18,410 nt of DNA from Karstenula rhodostoma CBS 690.94 (taxonomy: Eukaryota > Ascomycota > Dothideomycetes > Pleosporales > Didymosphaeriaceae): assembly GCA_010093485.1 (NCBI GenBank), contig MU001509.1:1030556-1048965 (forward strand), read 5' to 3'. Below are positions 1-10,221 of the stretch, in pieces. Positions within the stretch are counted from its first letter, which is position 1, and every line of letters starts with the position of its first letter. The notes under the pieces are model-generated. The model saw nothing but the letters and a program-made list of their open reading frames with translations. It was not told the origin of the DNA and searched no databases. Both the position numbers and the translations under genes were made by a program.

Positions 1-600
1 CTAGGTCTCTAGATTTTACTATCTACTCTTTACTTTATTAAGATAAGTATAATACTATACTTAAATAAGGTTCTTAGTTACTCCTTTAGTAGGTACTAGA
101 TTATTCTTTAGTATATAAAGTAGATATTATAAGGTAGATTTATTATCTTTAACTATATTAATTATTACTAGAGTAAGGAGATCTTAGGAGATAGTAATAT
201 AAACCTAGTTCTAGAGATTTTATAGCTTAGAATAGTATATTTACTAGTTAGAGACTATAGTATAATATTCTATAATCTTTAAAATATAGTTTTCCTTATT
301 CTTCTTATATAATTTAAGCTCCTACTTATAATTTTTAAGGTTATCTAAAGTGACTAGTTAGTATAGTTTCTCTAGAACTACTAGTTAAATAGGGTAATTA
401 TCCTTAATTAAGGAGACTATTAGACTATCTAGATTAATTTTAGACTAGATACTTTTAGAGTTTACTTAGAAATATAAGCTTATAAACTAATAAGACTAGC
501 TTATTTAATTAATAAACTAGGTCTAAGTAACTAGAATAGTTAAATCGCTTATAGCTTTATTAAATAAAAAAGGCTTTTAGTATAATAGGAGAACCTAAGA
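1..600 (-). pseudogene. Ty1/Copia-like gag remnant (element Y), partial at left edge
   Basis: Read on the minus strand from about 600 down to 1, one frame gives a protein-like stretch broken only by TAA/TAG codons that RIP can make from CAA, CAG or TGG. Its flavour is that of fungal Copia Gag: a Lys/Tyr/Glu-rich helix (NYK.ELKLYKKNKENY near 250-310) followed by ISxDLL and then LKNNLVPTKGVTKNL (about 65-110). That last stretch resembles the conserved LKxRLAPT part of fungal Copia Gag. The rest of Gag and any pol would lie left of base 1. The 601-666 stretch between it and the 206-bp repeat at 667 would be leader if that repeat were this element's LTR; otherwise it is just insertion flank. No start codon can be assigned. 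Identification is from remembered family similarity and is moderate. It is not part of X, because a minus-strand X would have gag to the right of its pol. Confidence 0.45.
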
Positions 601-666
601 GGGTATATTTAAGTAGTAAAGTATATAGGGAGAATTATTCTATATTCTAAGTACTAGGCTTATAAT

Positions 667-872
667 TATAGTAGAGAAAAGGAGCTTAAATATCCCTTTA
701 TTTAGGGAGCGAATTAATTAGATTACTCTATAAGAAAAGATTACTAGAAAGGCTAGTTATATACTATACTTATCCTAAATTAGTTTAGTACTTAGGTTAA
801 GGTACCCCTTATCGTGGCTAATTAGAGCTCTATAAATCCTAATATTATTAAGTATTATTTATATTCTTAATA
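667..872 (-). repeat. LTR copy, left (3' LTR of the Gypsy element, shared 206-bp core)
   Basis: This is a direct repeat of 9082-9287, aligned base for base at a constant offset of 8415 with no gaps. I count 9 differences in 206 bp: 8 are C/T or G/A transitions and one (C against A) is a transversion. The transitions include a TA here against CG in the right copy, the kind of change RIP makes. In element orientation it starts TATTAAG and ends CTACTATA. The TA at each end can be read as a former TG...CA. The sequence just inside it (873 onward) is not purine-rich on the element strand, so the complete 3' LTR probably extends to 1061. Confidence 0.8.
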
Positions 873-1061
873 GAAACTATATAAATTAAAACTAAACTTA
901 AAATACTAAGATAGAGAGGGTCCTAGGGAGGGACTCTCTATATACTAGGTATTTAAGATCTACTAACTAATCTATATATAGGCTACTAAATAAGGCCTAA
1001 GCTTAAAGGTAAATAAATATTCTATAAGGGGATTTAACCTTAGGTTAAATTAACCCTTATA
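873..1061 (-). repeat. Probable remainder (U3 side) of the Gypsy 3' LTR
   Basis: In element orientation the best purine tract upstream of the left LTR core lies at 1062-1073, not at 873. The next base starts TATAAGGG, readable as a former TGTAAGGG. An LTR running from 1061 down to 667 would be 395 bp and would begin and end TGTA...TACA after undoing RIP, a better terminal inverted repeat than the 206-bp core gives. The stretch holds an imperfect hairpin at about 914-936 (GAGAGGG against GGGACTCTC) and a TTAACC-type inverted repeat near 1036-1056. No second copy occurs in the window, so the right LTR would lack this part. Confidence 0.45.
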
Positions 1062-1073
1062 CTACCCCCCTCT
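1062..1073 (-). promoter_or_regulatory. Polypurine tract of the Gypsy element
   Basis: On the minus strand this reads AGAGGGGGGTAG. It sits about 500 nt past the end of recognisable pol and directly before a plausible LTR start (TATAAGGG from 1061). Polypurine tracts prime plus-strand DNA synthesis and normally abut the 3' LTR. The position supports a 3' LTR of 667-1061. Confidence 0.6.
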
Positions 1074-1560
1074 AAGCGCGATCTAGGATCTTAATAGTCC
1101 CTAAGGACTATAAGAATACCTATATCTATAAAAAGAAAAAAAAGAATAAATTAGTCTAGAGAAAAAAAAATAAAAATAAAAAAAATATTCTTTATACCCT
1201 TAAAAAATTTTCTATTAAACTTATATAGTTATAGACTAGATTAGAATATTCTACTCTAGTATAATTATATAGGGCTCTATAATTTCCTATATAAAAATAT
1301 CTTTATTTAGAATTTTTCTAAGTAGTTAGCTATACACTATTATATATATATTATATAGGATTCTCTAATTCTATAAGGAAAAGTTAAAATTTAGTTTAAG
1401 ACCTTAAATTCCTTATTATAATTAAAGGCTTAAAGTATTTAATATATAAAGCTCGATTCTTTATAGTACTAAGAAGTATAAGGTAAGTATACCTTATAAA
1501 TACTAGATAGGCTATCTAAATTAAACTACTATACTAACTAGCCTATTTTTAGGTAACCCT
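1074..1560 (-). other. 3' tail of the Gypsy element between pol and polypurine tract
   Basis: This holds the degenerate end of the polyprotein after the chromodomain, or its 3' untranslated region. It includes a very A-rich plus-strand run at 1128-1192 (blocks of A separated by single G or T). I recognise no domain. A GCGCG-type unmutated site lies at 1076-1080. Confidence 0.4.
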
Positions 1561-1654
1561 TTATTAACTACCTACCTTAATAGGCGTATTATTTTTAGAA
1601 TTACTATCTAAGAATACTTTATTAAGGGTAGCTTTCTTCTAAGTATCTAGGTAC

Positions 1655-1835
1655 TTAGGGGGCCTAGCTACCTAAGGATTAGTATTATAAAAGTTACCTA
1701 CTAGCTTTAGAATATTCCTAAAGTTAAATATTAAATACTATATATTATCTAAATTATAGCTTTACTATACTATTTAGTACTAGAGTTTTCCCTAGCTTAG
1801 TTAGCTATTATAAATAAGTAATACCTTCTACTTAA
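1655..1835 (-). other. Chromodomain relic at the C terminus of Gypsy Pol
   Basis: Reading in the pol frame, an N-terminal strand like (V)EEVL is followed by a GKLQY-type segment, an aromatic (Y/W)-rich middle, FRN and then ARPPKYLD at 1671-1650. This matches the fungal chromovirus pattern in which the chromodomain ends in NFK...FH.ANP..PGPP. Chromodomains guide integrase to chromatin carrying particular histone marks, commonly heterochromatin, which fits an element sitting in a transposon cluster. Identification rests on remembered family resemblance. Confidence 0.65.
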
Positions 1836-2279
1836 GAGTATTATTAACTTTAGTTAGTAGTTCCTATAGTTAGTATTATCTAGAAAGTAGGTTATTAGGC
1901 ACTTTCTAAAGATAGTCTATATAAAATACTAGGTAAACTTTTATATATAATAGTAATTTAAGTTTATAAGATAATCCTTTTATCTCTATAATATAGTATA
2001 GACTATATATTTACTTATTAAGCTTAATAGAGGGATATAATATTAAAAAGCCTTTTAGAGTAATATAAATAAAGTTACTAATAATAAAATTAGATAGTTA
2101 GTAGTATTTATTAGCTTATTTTACTATTAAGTTTTATATTATAATAAGGTTCTAATAGGCCTAGTTATAGACCTAAGTAATAGCTTTAAGATAAGTAGTA
2201 ATAAATTTATAGACTTACTTAGAGCTAATATTATTAGGGGAGTTCTTAGGTAACCTAACTCTATTTCTTTAGTTCTAAA

Positions 2280-3000
2280 AGACTTTAACTTTATAACTAA
2301 ACTTAATTTTATATAAAGAGAAACTAGTAAATTTATTAGATAAAAAGGCTTATACCTAGTCTATTAAAGGGAGTAGATCTAACTAGTTATTCTAAAATTT
2401 ATTAATAAATAGATAGAGATACTAGTTAATATACTTATTATATATCTTAGTTTAGCTATTTATTTAGATATAACCTATAGATATAAGTTTTTATTATATA
2501 CCTATAAGGTACTATAGTTTACTAGTAAAATTAGAAGTAAACTATAGCCCTTAATCTAATATAATAGATTTAGGGATACTAAAGATCCTCTAAATATACT
2601 AGTAGTAAAAAAAGGTAGTCTATTCTATAGTAATTATCTTATAGTATAGTAGTAAAAAGGTATATTTACTTAAATAGTATATATAAACTATAATATTATT
2701 AAAGCCCTTTTAGTCTAGTAGAAAGCTTTTAAAATCTATAAAGATATTTTACTATATAGTCTCTAGAATAGATAGTAGCTAGAGTAGGCCTAGCTTCTTA
2801 TTATAAAGGGGCTTAGTCTAATAGTAGATCTTATAATTTTATATAAACTATTTAATATCTATATATATATAGCTTTAATAGTATAATTCCTAGATAAATT
2901 TATAGATCTTTTTAGTACTAGGGTATATAGTTATCTAGTAGGAGTAAACTATATTAATAAGGATTATTTAAAATTAACTAGTTTTAGAAATAACTAGATA
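2280..3000 (-). other. Integrase core relic of the Gypsy element
   Basis: The three catalytic positions of the DDE core are visible. The first Asp is kept (GAT at 2736-2734, in IDFKSF). The second Asp is kept (GAT at 2556-2554), followed by a stop where the family has Arg (DRG to D-stop-G). The Glu has become Lys (AAG at 2448-2446, in TKIYNKYIN). The changes are those expected from RIP on TpG and CpG. The following region reads LLPLIDYAYN (about 2395-2365), a conserved downstream segment of Ty3/Gypsy integrases. Confidence 0.85.
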
Positions 3001-4083
3001 GTCTTAGTATAAAAGAAGTCTAGAAGGTATTCTATTATATTTACTATTTAGTTTAAAAATAGCCTCTTAAAATAGTTCTAAAATTAGGTTAGTATAATTT
3101 ACTTTAAATAGATAGTCTACTAGTATAATAGGAGAGTCTTATAATTTAGCCTTTCTACTCTACTAGTTTAGCTTAGTATTAGTAACTAATACTACTATTT
3201 TATAGTCCTTATTATTAGTATTATTATTAGTAATATTTTATTATTAGGGGAAGAAGTATATTATATAAGCTAACTTAGCTTTTACCTTCTATATAACTAG
3301 TTCTTTCTATTTCTATAATAGTATATTAGCTATAATATTTATAGATCTAGAGTAAAATATAATTATATAGTTATACTAGGATAATACTTCTAACTAATAA
3401 GTCTAGTAGGGTATAAATTCTTACTTTATAAAGAAGTATTTAAGTATATAATAGTTTATAATAATAGTAAATAGCTCTTCTAACTATAGACTAATAAGCT
3501 AGATATACTATATATATAACCTACCTATAATAGTAAGTATTTCTTTATTATAAATATTATAATTTATCTCTACTAGTTTTATTTTATATAAGTAAAAACT
3601 AAAAGGTTTCTAGATTCTATTATCTTATATCTATAAGATAACTCCTATAATAATACTATTACTAGTATTAGTCTCTATCTATATTTTATAGTAGGGGAAA
3701 TACTATATAATAAGATTATCTAAGTAGAAAAGATTCTTTATAGCTTAAAAAGTAGTATATTTCTTATTTTTAAACTTATACTAGATACCTTTTTTAGTTA
3801 GCTTAGTAAGGGGTTAAATAATATATCTATAGTTTTTAAGGTAGGTCTAATAGTAGTTATAGAATCCTAAAAAAAATTAGAGGGTATAGAGGCTAGTAGG
3901 CTTTTTCTAGTCCTATACTATAGTTTCCTTCTTAGGGTTCTTATAGATTCTATTAGTAGTAATAATAAAGCCTAAAAATTTAACTTCTTAAATAATAAAT
4001 TTACTTTTTTTAATATTATAATAGAGGTAGTACTCTTTTAACTATTTAATAACTTTAAATATATAAGCCTTATACTCTAGGGG

Positions 4084-4116
4084 GTCCTTAGAGTAGATAA
4101 GGATATTATTAATATA
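4084..4116 (-). other. RT active-site box YINN (was Y[IV]DD)
   Basis: On the minus strand the codons TAT ATT AAT AAT (4116-4105) are followed by ILIYSKDP. Both catalytic aspartates are Asn, each explained by GAT preceded by T (TpG to TpA). This identifies the reverse transcriptase of a Ty3/Gypsy element, whose usual motif is YIDDILIYSK. Confidence 0.9.
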
Positions 4117-5866
4117 AACTATATAAATTAAGTTAATTATATTAGCTAGAATTATATTAATAAAGTATTAGAATAATACTAGTCTATTAGTTATACTAAA
4201 AGGAAGAATATTATACTTAAAGTTATTATATTAAGTTTAAAATATAAAAAGGTTAAAGGCGTATTTAATAAATTATATATAGTAAAAGGCTTATTATAGG
4301 TCTAGTTTAGTAAATATATATACCCTAGATAGGTATATAAGAGTTTTCTCTAATAATAGTATAAAAATAATATCCTTTTTAGTAATACTATTAAGCCTCC
4401 TATAATTAATATAAAGATACTACCCTCCTCTAGACTTCTTTATATATAAGATAGGGGAGGTAAAGCTAGTATTACTAAGGGAGATAAACCCTTTCTTTAC
4501 TATATCCTAAATATATAGGTATAGTAATTCTAGTTTATTAAGGGATATAGGATATAATAGGGAAGTCTTTAAAATACTAATATCTTTAATAAGGATAATA
4601 TTATAATTAATACCTTTCTATTATAGGGGTAAGGTATTTACCTTTTATTTATTAAAGTAAGAAATATCTATCCCTACCTATCTATAGTAGGGAAGCTTAG
4701 CTTTAAATTCTACTAGTAGCTATTTTTAAGACTTTTCTAGAGAGTTAGCTATAGCTTCCTTCTTATAATACTTAGCTTCTATAAGTTTAAATAACTTATA
4801 TTAACTAATAGAACTAATCTCTATATCTTATATACTAACTATAAATACTATAATAGAGATAGTTAAAATATTAATACTAGTCTTAAGGAACTATTCCCTT
4901 ATTAGTATTTAATACTTAGGGGGTTCCTCTAGGGTTAGTAGCCTTAAATTAAATAGTATTTTATTTATCTTATATAAATCTTCCTTATATTAAAGCTACT
5001 CTATAGGGTAGAAGGTAGTAATAACTTAGTTCTTTAGATAGTTTTTTAGTTTAATCCTTAGCTTTTATAAGAGTTTCTTAGTAGCTTATTTACTAGGGTC
5101 TCTAGTAGAATTAGGCTTAGTAGAGGTAGTTAATTCCCTTAGTAATAATTTATTATTATATAGTAACTTATTACTATATCTATATACTAGGGTATTATTC
5201 TTAATACTAGGCTTAGTTAATTACTAACTTTTATTTCTAAACTCTAGTAGTTTAGCTTTATTACTATCCTTATTTAAAGATATATAATATACTATAATAA
5301 AGTCCTTATTTAGAATAGGCTCTACTAAAAGTAGTTAATAATTACTATAGTTCTAGGGGGTAGCCTATACTAGAGAGATAAATAATATTCTAGACTCTAT
5401 AGAAATCTTAAACTCCTTTATAGGGAAGTATTCCCTATAGAGTAATTATACTTATTAAAGTTAAATATCCTCCTTCTTAAAGTTAATATCCTATTAGTTA
5501 GTATTAAACTAGTATTTTTTATTAACTAGTAAAAGTAGGTAGTATAGTACTATAAGTAAAGTAATAACCTATAATAATATATTATCTAATTATCTTAAGT
5601 ACTAGTTATAATAATTAATTAGTATCTTAGTATCTTTAAAGAATTTTTATTCTATAATAAAGTTATAGTCTCCTATTTTATATAGGATAAACTATATAGT
5701 TATAGGGTATCTATTAATATTAAGTACTATTTAAAAATAGTAATTAACTAAGGTAGCCTTCTTATTAGTAAAATTTTTAAAAGGGATTAGGTATTTAAGC
5801 TATATTAACTTAATACTAAGTTAGTACCTTAGTACTTTCTCTAGCTATAAGGTAATAAGATTATAT

Positions 5867-5892
5867 ATAGATATATTAAAATTAATAAGGCT
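5867..5892 (-). other. Candidate Gypsy protease active site
   Basis: In the same frame as RT, the minus strand reads S-L-I-N-F-N-I-S-I-Y-N-L. This can be derived from the retropepsin motif LIDxGAS, with the Asp changed to Asn by TpG to TpA. It lies upstream of RT and downstream of the zinc knuckle, where protease belongs. One position (F for S/T) is not explained by RIP at CpA, so the call is tentative. Confidence 0.45.
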
Positions 5893-6903
5893 ATATATAT
5901 AAACCTTATATCTATTATTTTAGAATATTATAGGAAGTATAGGTAGCGTCTTCACTTTATAAATAATAGTTATTAGTTTTTATAATACTTTTTATAGCTA
6001 TTTATAATTAAAGAGATACTATCTACCTATCTATAGTTAGGTCTTAAAGTAATTATAGCAGTTAATTTAATAATAAAACTAGTATACCCCTATTTCTTTC
6101 TTATCTACTTAAGCTACTATAACTATACTAATACTGCCTACTCTATACTTTATAACCTGCCTTAGATATATTACTTAGTATAAATTAGTTAATACTACTA
6201 TAATAGCTTTAAGTACCTTTTATATCTATATAATACTTTCCTCTTTTAGTAACTTATCTATAAAGTCTTTATCTTTTCCTTTCTTTAAAGTATAGAGGGT
6301 TATCTTTATAAGCTTATAGAATAGTAATAGGAGCTTAAAACTCTATTATTAAGTAGCTTAGATTCTATTATTATATATCTAAGCCTATCTTAGTAAATAT
6401 ACTAGAATAGCTTCTCCTAGTATTAAGATCTACTACCTACTAGCTTATATAAGTATAAACTTATAGATAGTATTATACTATACTACCTCTAAGTTAGGTC
6501 TATAGTTAGAGTACTTTACTTTATAATAGGTATTAGTAAAGTTCTAGATTTATAGTAGCTACTTTATAGTCTCGCCTTTAAACTTAGTAACTTTAGTAGG
6601 TATTTTAGTATCCTAGTAGATAGTTAGATAAGGTTTTATAGTTATATTCTCCTAGTAATCCTAATTAATAGTAATATAGAGTAACACTATAGGTATCCCT
6701 ATACTTATTAGCTATCTATATTATCTAGGGAAATAGTATACCTTTATATAGTAAAGAGCTAGAATCTATAGTTATATTATATATTATAATATTTAAGAAG
6801 ATAGAGAGAAGAGGTATTATAGTATTATTATATTATAATACCTAGCCTTAACCTTAATAGAAGAAAGTTATAACTATAGTTAATTAAGAAAATTAGAACC
6901 CAC

Positions 6904-6942
6904 TAGCGATTAGCGCTCTACGCGCTAAGCCTCTAATCGCTA
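6904..6942. repeat. Nested inverted repeat in a locally unmutated GC patch
   Basis: Ten-base perfect arms TAGCGATTAG (6904-6913) and CTAATCGCTA (6933-6942) enclose a second perfect pair TAGCGC (6911-6916) and GCGCTA (6922-6927) with a 5-nt loop. The left members overlap by 3 bases, so the two hairpins would compete. The patch keeps at least five CpG sites plus a CpA at 6901, unlike its surroundings. It sits in the Gypsy element between the zinc knuckle and the protease. Confidence 0.75.
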
Positions 6943-7299
6943 AGCCCTATATAATAACCCTAGTTTAAATTCTACTCTAATCTTTACCTTTTTTTTATAA
7001 CCTTTTTTTAAAATATACTTATTTTTAAGCTATTAGCTAGGGGAAGTACCTTTTTATTAATATTTTTATCTATACTTAATAACTCGATCTTTTTATTATT
7101 ATTTCCCTCCTGATAGGAAGTATAAAAGGTATTCCCCTAAATAAATTAAGGATTTAAATACCTTTAGGGTTAGTATAATACTTCTTAGGGTAGAACGCTA
7201 GCTTCTATAGGTTAATTAGTTCTATACCTACTACTCCTATTAGGGGTACTAGTCTAGAGTTAACTAGTACCTTTAGTTTTCTAATTTAAAGTTTAACTT

Positions 7300-9000
7300 A
7301 GAGTTTTTATTAGAGGTATATTTATTACTAGATTCTAGAAAGAAGTAAGCCTTATTCTCTTCTTAAACCTTTATAATAGTAGTAATAGTATACCTATTAT
7401 AGGGTTTAATAGAGTAATTATAATAGATATAGTCCTTAGAAAGGTAGTTATAATATATCTAATTCTTATAATACTATTCTCTAGAGTATTTATATTTAGG
7501 GTTAGTAAATTAATACTTTAGAGCTAATTCTACTATAGTATCTTTAGGTAGTCCTATAGTATAATAAGGGGCTAAAGTAATTATTTATAATAAAAACTCC
7601 TTATAATAGTATAGGGTAGAGGGAGTAAGTTAATTATAGTTAGTCTAATAGTTATACTTAAAGGCTTTATATAGCTTATAGATAATAGTATAAAATTTAT
7701 TATAGTTTATAATAGGGTTAATAATATTCTAGGTAAGCTAGTTAATAAGCTTTATATAGAACTTCTTATAGAGTATCTCTTTAGAATTATTAAAATAAAA
7801 CCTAGCCTAGTTTATAAATATATTATACTATATAATAAATAAGTTTATATCTCCTTTAGATAGAAGTATTATTTTCTAGAGGTTAGTATAGGTATTAATA
7901 TCCTAGTTTAGTAGTATAAATATAGCTTAGAAGTAATTATATAAACCTATAAAAGATATAGTTAATTACTACTATTTCTAGATATTAAAAATTTTAAAGG
8001 CACGGCCTTCTAGCTATATATTAATATAATTAGTAATAGCTATAATATATTTTTTAGGAGTATTTTACTAAAAGTAGTCTATATTAGACTTAATCTTAAC
8101 CTCTAGTAAATAGAACTATAGCTTAAACTAAATTTTATTACTATTAAACTTATTAGGGTCTAGAACCTTAGGGGATAGATATTTATTCTAGCGAGCTTAG
8201 TACTTTATATAATAAAAGTTTAGTACTTTATAGAAAAGTTTACTAGGGGTATTTATTTTTAAAATATATTAACCTATAGTAAAATAGTCTATACCTTACT
8301 AATTATCTATTTTTAGAGTAACTAGTTTAGTATTATATTTAATAGTAGGCACTAGCTTAGTAGAGAAAGTACTAAACTAGTAGGGTAACTTAAAACTATT
8401 ATTACTATTTAAGTTACTAATTATTATCTATATTAATTAATTTTTAGCCTTAGTAGTCTTTTTTAATTCTATAATCTTAGTTTATAAATAACTATTTTCC
8501 TTTTAAGTCTATATCTAGAAGTCTATTATAATATTAATTTTATTATTTAAATTAGTATTTTACTAGACTAGCTTTTATTACTAGTCCTATACTTTATATA
8601 TATATTAGAATAAAACTATAAGCTATAGCTTTATAGTAAATAGAGTTATATTAGCCTTAATATAGCCTATATATATATTAGAAGTAGTAGTAAACTTTAG
8701 GCCTTAGTAGTTTAAAGTCTCTAGATACTTTCTATCTAAAATAATTAAGTCTAAAATAATTATATTAATATTAGTAAAGGCTATATATAATTTAAATACT
8801 TTCTCTAGCTCTTATAGTCTAGCTATCTATAGACTAGTCTTAAAGTTATTTTCTTTTTTTTTATAGTTTCTAGTTCTAGAATTCTAATAGAGGCCTAATT
8901 TCTTCTTAATCTTACTAATATTAGCTAGGTATTCTTTAGTACCTTTAGATAGCTAGATACCTAGTTCTAGTAAAAAAAGTTTAATTTAAAAGAATAGATT
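7300..9000 (-). pseudogene. Gypsy Gag with CCHC zinc-knuckle relic
   Basis: Gag is the capsid/nucleocapsid part of the element. The upstream half in the pol frame is rich in Lys, Glu and Asn with helix-like stretches (ELEKVFKLYIAF around 8811-8775; K-K-K runs near 8855). Near its end, 7455-7414 reads YYNYLSKDYIYYNY. Restoring T-for-C at the four ligand codons gives the exact C-X2-C-X4-H-X4-C spacing of a retroviral-type zinc knuckle. This frame is the same as that of RT and integrase. The leader between the LTR at 9082 and the first Gag-like sequence is about 80-100 nt. No primer binding site could be matched to a tRNA. Start and end are approximate. Confidence 0.7.
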
Positions 9001-9081
9001 TTCTAGCTTATAGAGAGGTTATATACTAGAGGCTTTAGTTACTAATACCTATTCTTATATTAGGATAAGTAAGTAACTTTA

Positions 9082-9287
9082 TATAGTAGAGAAAAGAAGC
9101 TCGAATATCCCTTTATTTAGGAAGCGAATTAATTAGATTACTATATAAGAAAAGATTACTAAAAAGGCTAGTTATATACTATACTTATTCTAAATTAGTT
9201 TAGTACTTAGGTTAAGGTACCCCTTATCGCGGCTAATTAGAGCTCTATAAACCCTAATATTATTAAGTATTATTTATATTCTTAATA
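9082..9287 (-). repeat. LTR copy, right (5' LTR of the Gypsy element, possibly truncated)
   Basis: This is the partner of 667-872. It keeps some bases the left copy lost (CG at 9102-9103; GCGG where the left has GTGG), so it was mutated somewhat differently. The homology stops sharply at 9287. If the left LTR is 395 bp, about 190 bp of U3 are missing here. Alternatively 206 bp is the true LTR length, which the purine run just outside (9288-9297) would support. Confidence 0.75.
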
Positions 9288-9297
9288 TACCCCCTAG
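9288..9297 (-). promoter_or_regulatory. Polypurine-like run abutting the right Gypsy LTR
   Basis: The minus strand reads CTAGGGGGTA and is followed at once by TATTAAG, the start of the 206-bp repeat. This closely resembles element Z's polypurine tract, CTAAGGGGGTA followed by TATTAGA. If real, the 206-bp repeat here would be the 3' LTR of an element lying to the right, which conflicts with its role as the Gypsy 5' LTR. See findings. Confidence 0.35.
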
Positions 9298-9405
9298 ATA
9301 AATAATACTTATTATTTATTTACTAATAGAATTTAATTATTTAGATTAGCTTCCCTTTAGAAATATATAGCTTAGACTATAATTTCCTACTTATATTATA
9401 TTATT

Positions 9406-9425
9406 ATTAGTGTTATAATACTAAT
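9406..9425. repeat. 20-bp near-perfect palindrome
   Basis: ATTAGTGTTA is followed by TAATACTAAT. The right arm would be the exact reverse complement if the T at 9419 were C, which is a RIP-type change of CpA to TpA. The left arm keeps one of the few TpG sites of the window (9411). Short palindromes are common in AT-rich DNA, so function is not implied. Confidence 0.55.
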
Positions 9426-10216
9426 TAGCTAGAGTAAGAGTCTCCTAGTACTTAGTATAGTACTTATAAATAATAGTAGCCTTATAACTAGATATAGTAA
9501 GTAATAGTAAATAAGATAAGTAATTATTATATAGTATAAACTAGTAAAGGTAGATAGAATAAAAAGGTATTTTTTATACCTTTTAAACTTCTCTTCTTTA
9601 TCCCTATTATTCTATCTTATAGTATATTCTTACCTTTTACTTTTTAATACTTTATTTATACCTTTTAGATAGCTAATAATACTACTAAAGCTTATACTAC
9701 TAAAGTACTTAAATAAGAATAGAAACTTAAAACTAAATAAGTAGCTACTACTAAAAGATTTACTATAACTCCTTAAATAACTTATTAATTTAATTACCCT
9801 CCTACTTAGTCTACTTTCTATACTTCTAGTTAAGCTCTTCTAATAATATTATATATTCCTCTAGTTATAAAAGAAGAGTATATTAGGGCTATCTAGCTAA
9901 TAAGCTACCTTAGCTATTTAATAAGTATCTTAAGTAGTAGGTTAGATAGCCTCTACTATAATATTATAAACTAGTAGACTAGGTACTACTTTTACTATTA
10001 TATATACTTATATAAACTAATATAAGCTAGATTCTTTATTTATCTAATTAAGTTTTACTAATTATTATAGTTTACTATTTCTAGCTATATACGTAATATA
10101 CTTTATCCTATTCTATAATAATCTAAACTTTAATATAAACTTCTTTTATCTTTTTTATTACTTAGATTTTTACTAATTATATATAGGCTTATAAGGTTAA
10201 TTATTTATAGTAGTAT

Positions 10217-10221
10217 ATTTA
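10217..10221 (+). repeat. Target-site duplication of element Z, left copy (ATTTA)
   Basis: ATTTA immediately precedes the 5' LTR and is repeated exactly at 15756-15760 after the 3' LTR. Five bp is the usual Copia target duplication length. Confidence 0.85.

Larger units (their letters stand above)
1560..6890 (-). pseudogene. Gypsy Pol: protease, RT, RNase H, integrase, chromodomain (dead)
   Basis: This polyprotein would copy the element RNA into DNA and insert it. Motifs in order on the minus strand: a protease-like LI(D/N)xxxS at 5889-5867; the RT box YINN-ILIYSKD at 4116-4084, formerly YIDD or YVDD; EVKFLGF at about 3990-3966 and F-F-LGF at about 3880-3850 in the RT-RNase H connection; ETNTSNS at 3675-3655, formerly ETDASDS of RNase H; integrase DFKSF at 2736, LD-x-GL-x-FTS at 2559-2530 and TKIYN at 2451-2437, formerly TEIYN; and a chromodomain at about 1835-1655. 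The RT Asp pair, the RNase H Asp residues and the integrase Glu are all replaced by Asn or Lys through G-to-A changes. All motifs share one frame over 4.2 kb despite many stops. The start is not definable because ATG is gone. Confidence 0.88.
667..9287 (-). mobile_element. Ty3/Gypsy chromovirus, full coding span, RIP-degenerate
   Basis: This is an 8.6-kb LTR retrotransposon read right to left. The 206-bp direct repeat at 9082-9287 lies at its 5' end and the matching repeat at 667-872 at its 3' end. The order gag, protease, RT, RNase H, integrase, chromodomain is the Ty3/Gypsy order, and the C-terminal chromodomain places it in the chromovirus branch common in fungi. All motifs checked lie in one frame: 8805, 7455 (zinc knuckle), 5889 (protease), 4116 (RT), 3675 (RNase H), 2736, 2556 and 2448 (integrase) and 1671 (chromodomain) are codon starts with the same remainder. 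The element therefore had one gag-pol frame, or two in the same phase. It is dead: stops throughout, and active-site residues lost. No target-site duplication is visible (flanks ATAAT and TACCC), so its right end is probably altered. Confidence 0.85.
9288..10221. other. Unassigned RIP-degraded sequence left of element Z
   Basis: About 0.93 kb with no recognisable coding motif on either strand. It is continuous with 15761 onward once element Z and one copy of its target duplication are removed. It is presumably an older transposon or intergenic DNA. A plus-strand frame running through the junction can be read if stops are taken as mutated Gln/Trp codons, but its stop density is no lower than expected for such DNA, so I do not call a gene. 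Confidence 0.5.

Noticed and set aside
1128..1192. Poly(A) tail of a LINE or processed copy
   Set aside because: The A-rich run is on the plus strand inside the 3' part of a minus-strand Gypsy element. It is interrupted by G and T and has no LINE RT next to it.
9062..9081. Primer binding site of the Gypsy element
   Set aside because: The minus-strand sequence after the LTR shows no recognisable tRNA complement. Self-priming as in Tf1-type elements is possible but cannot be shown.
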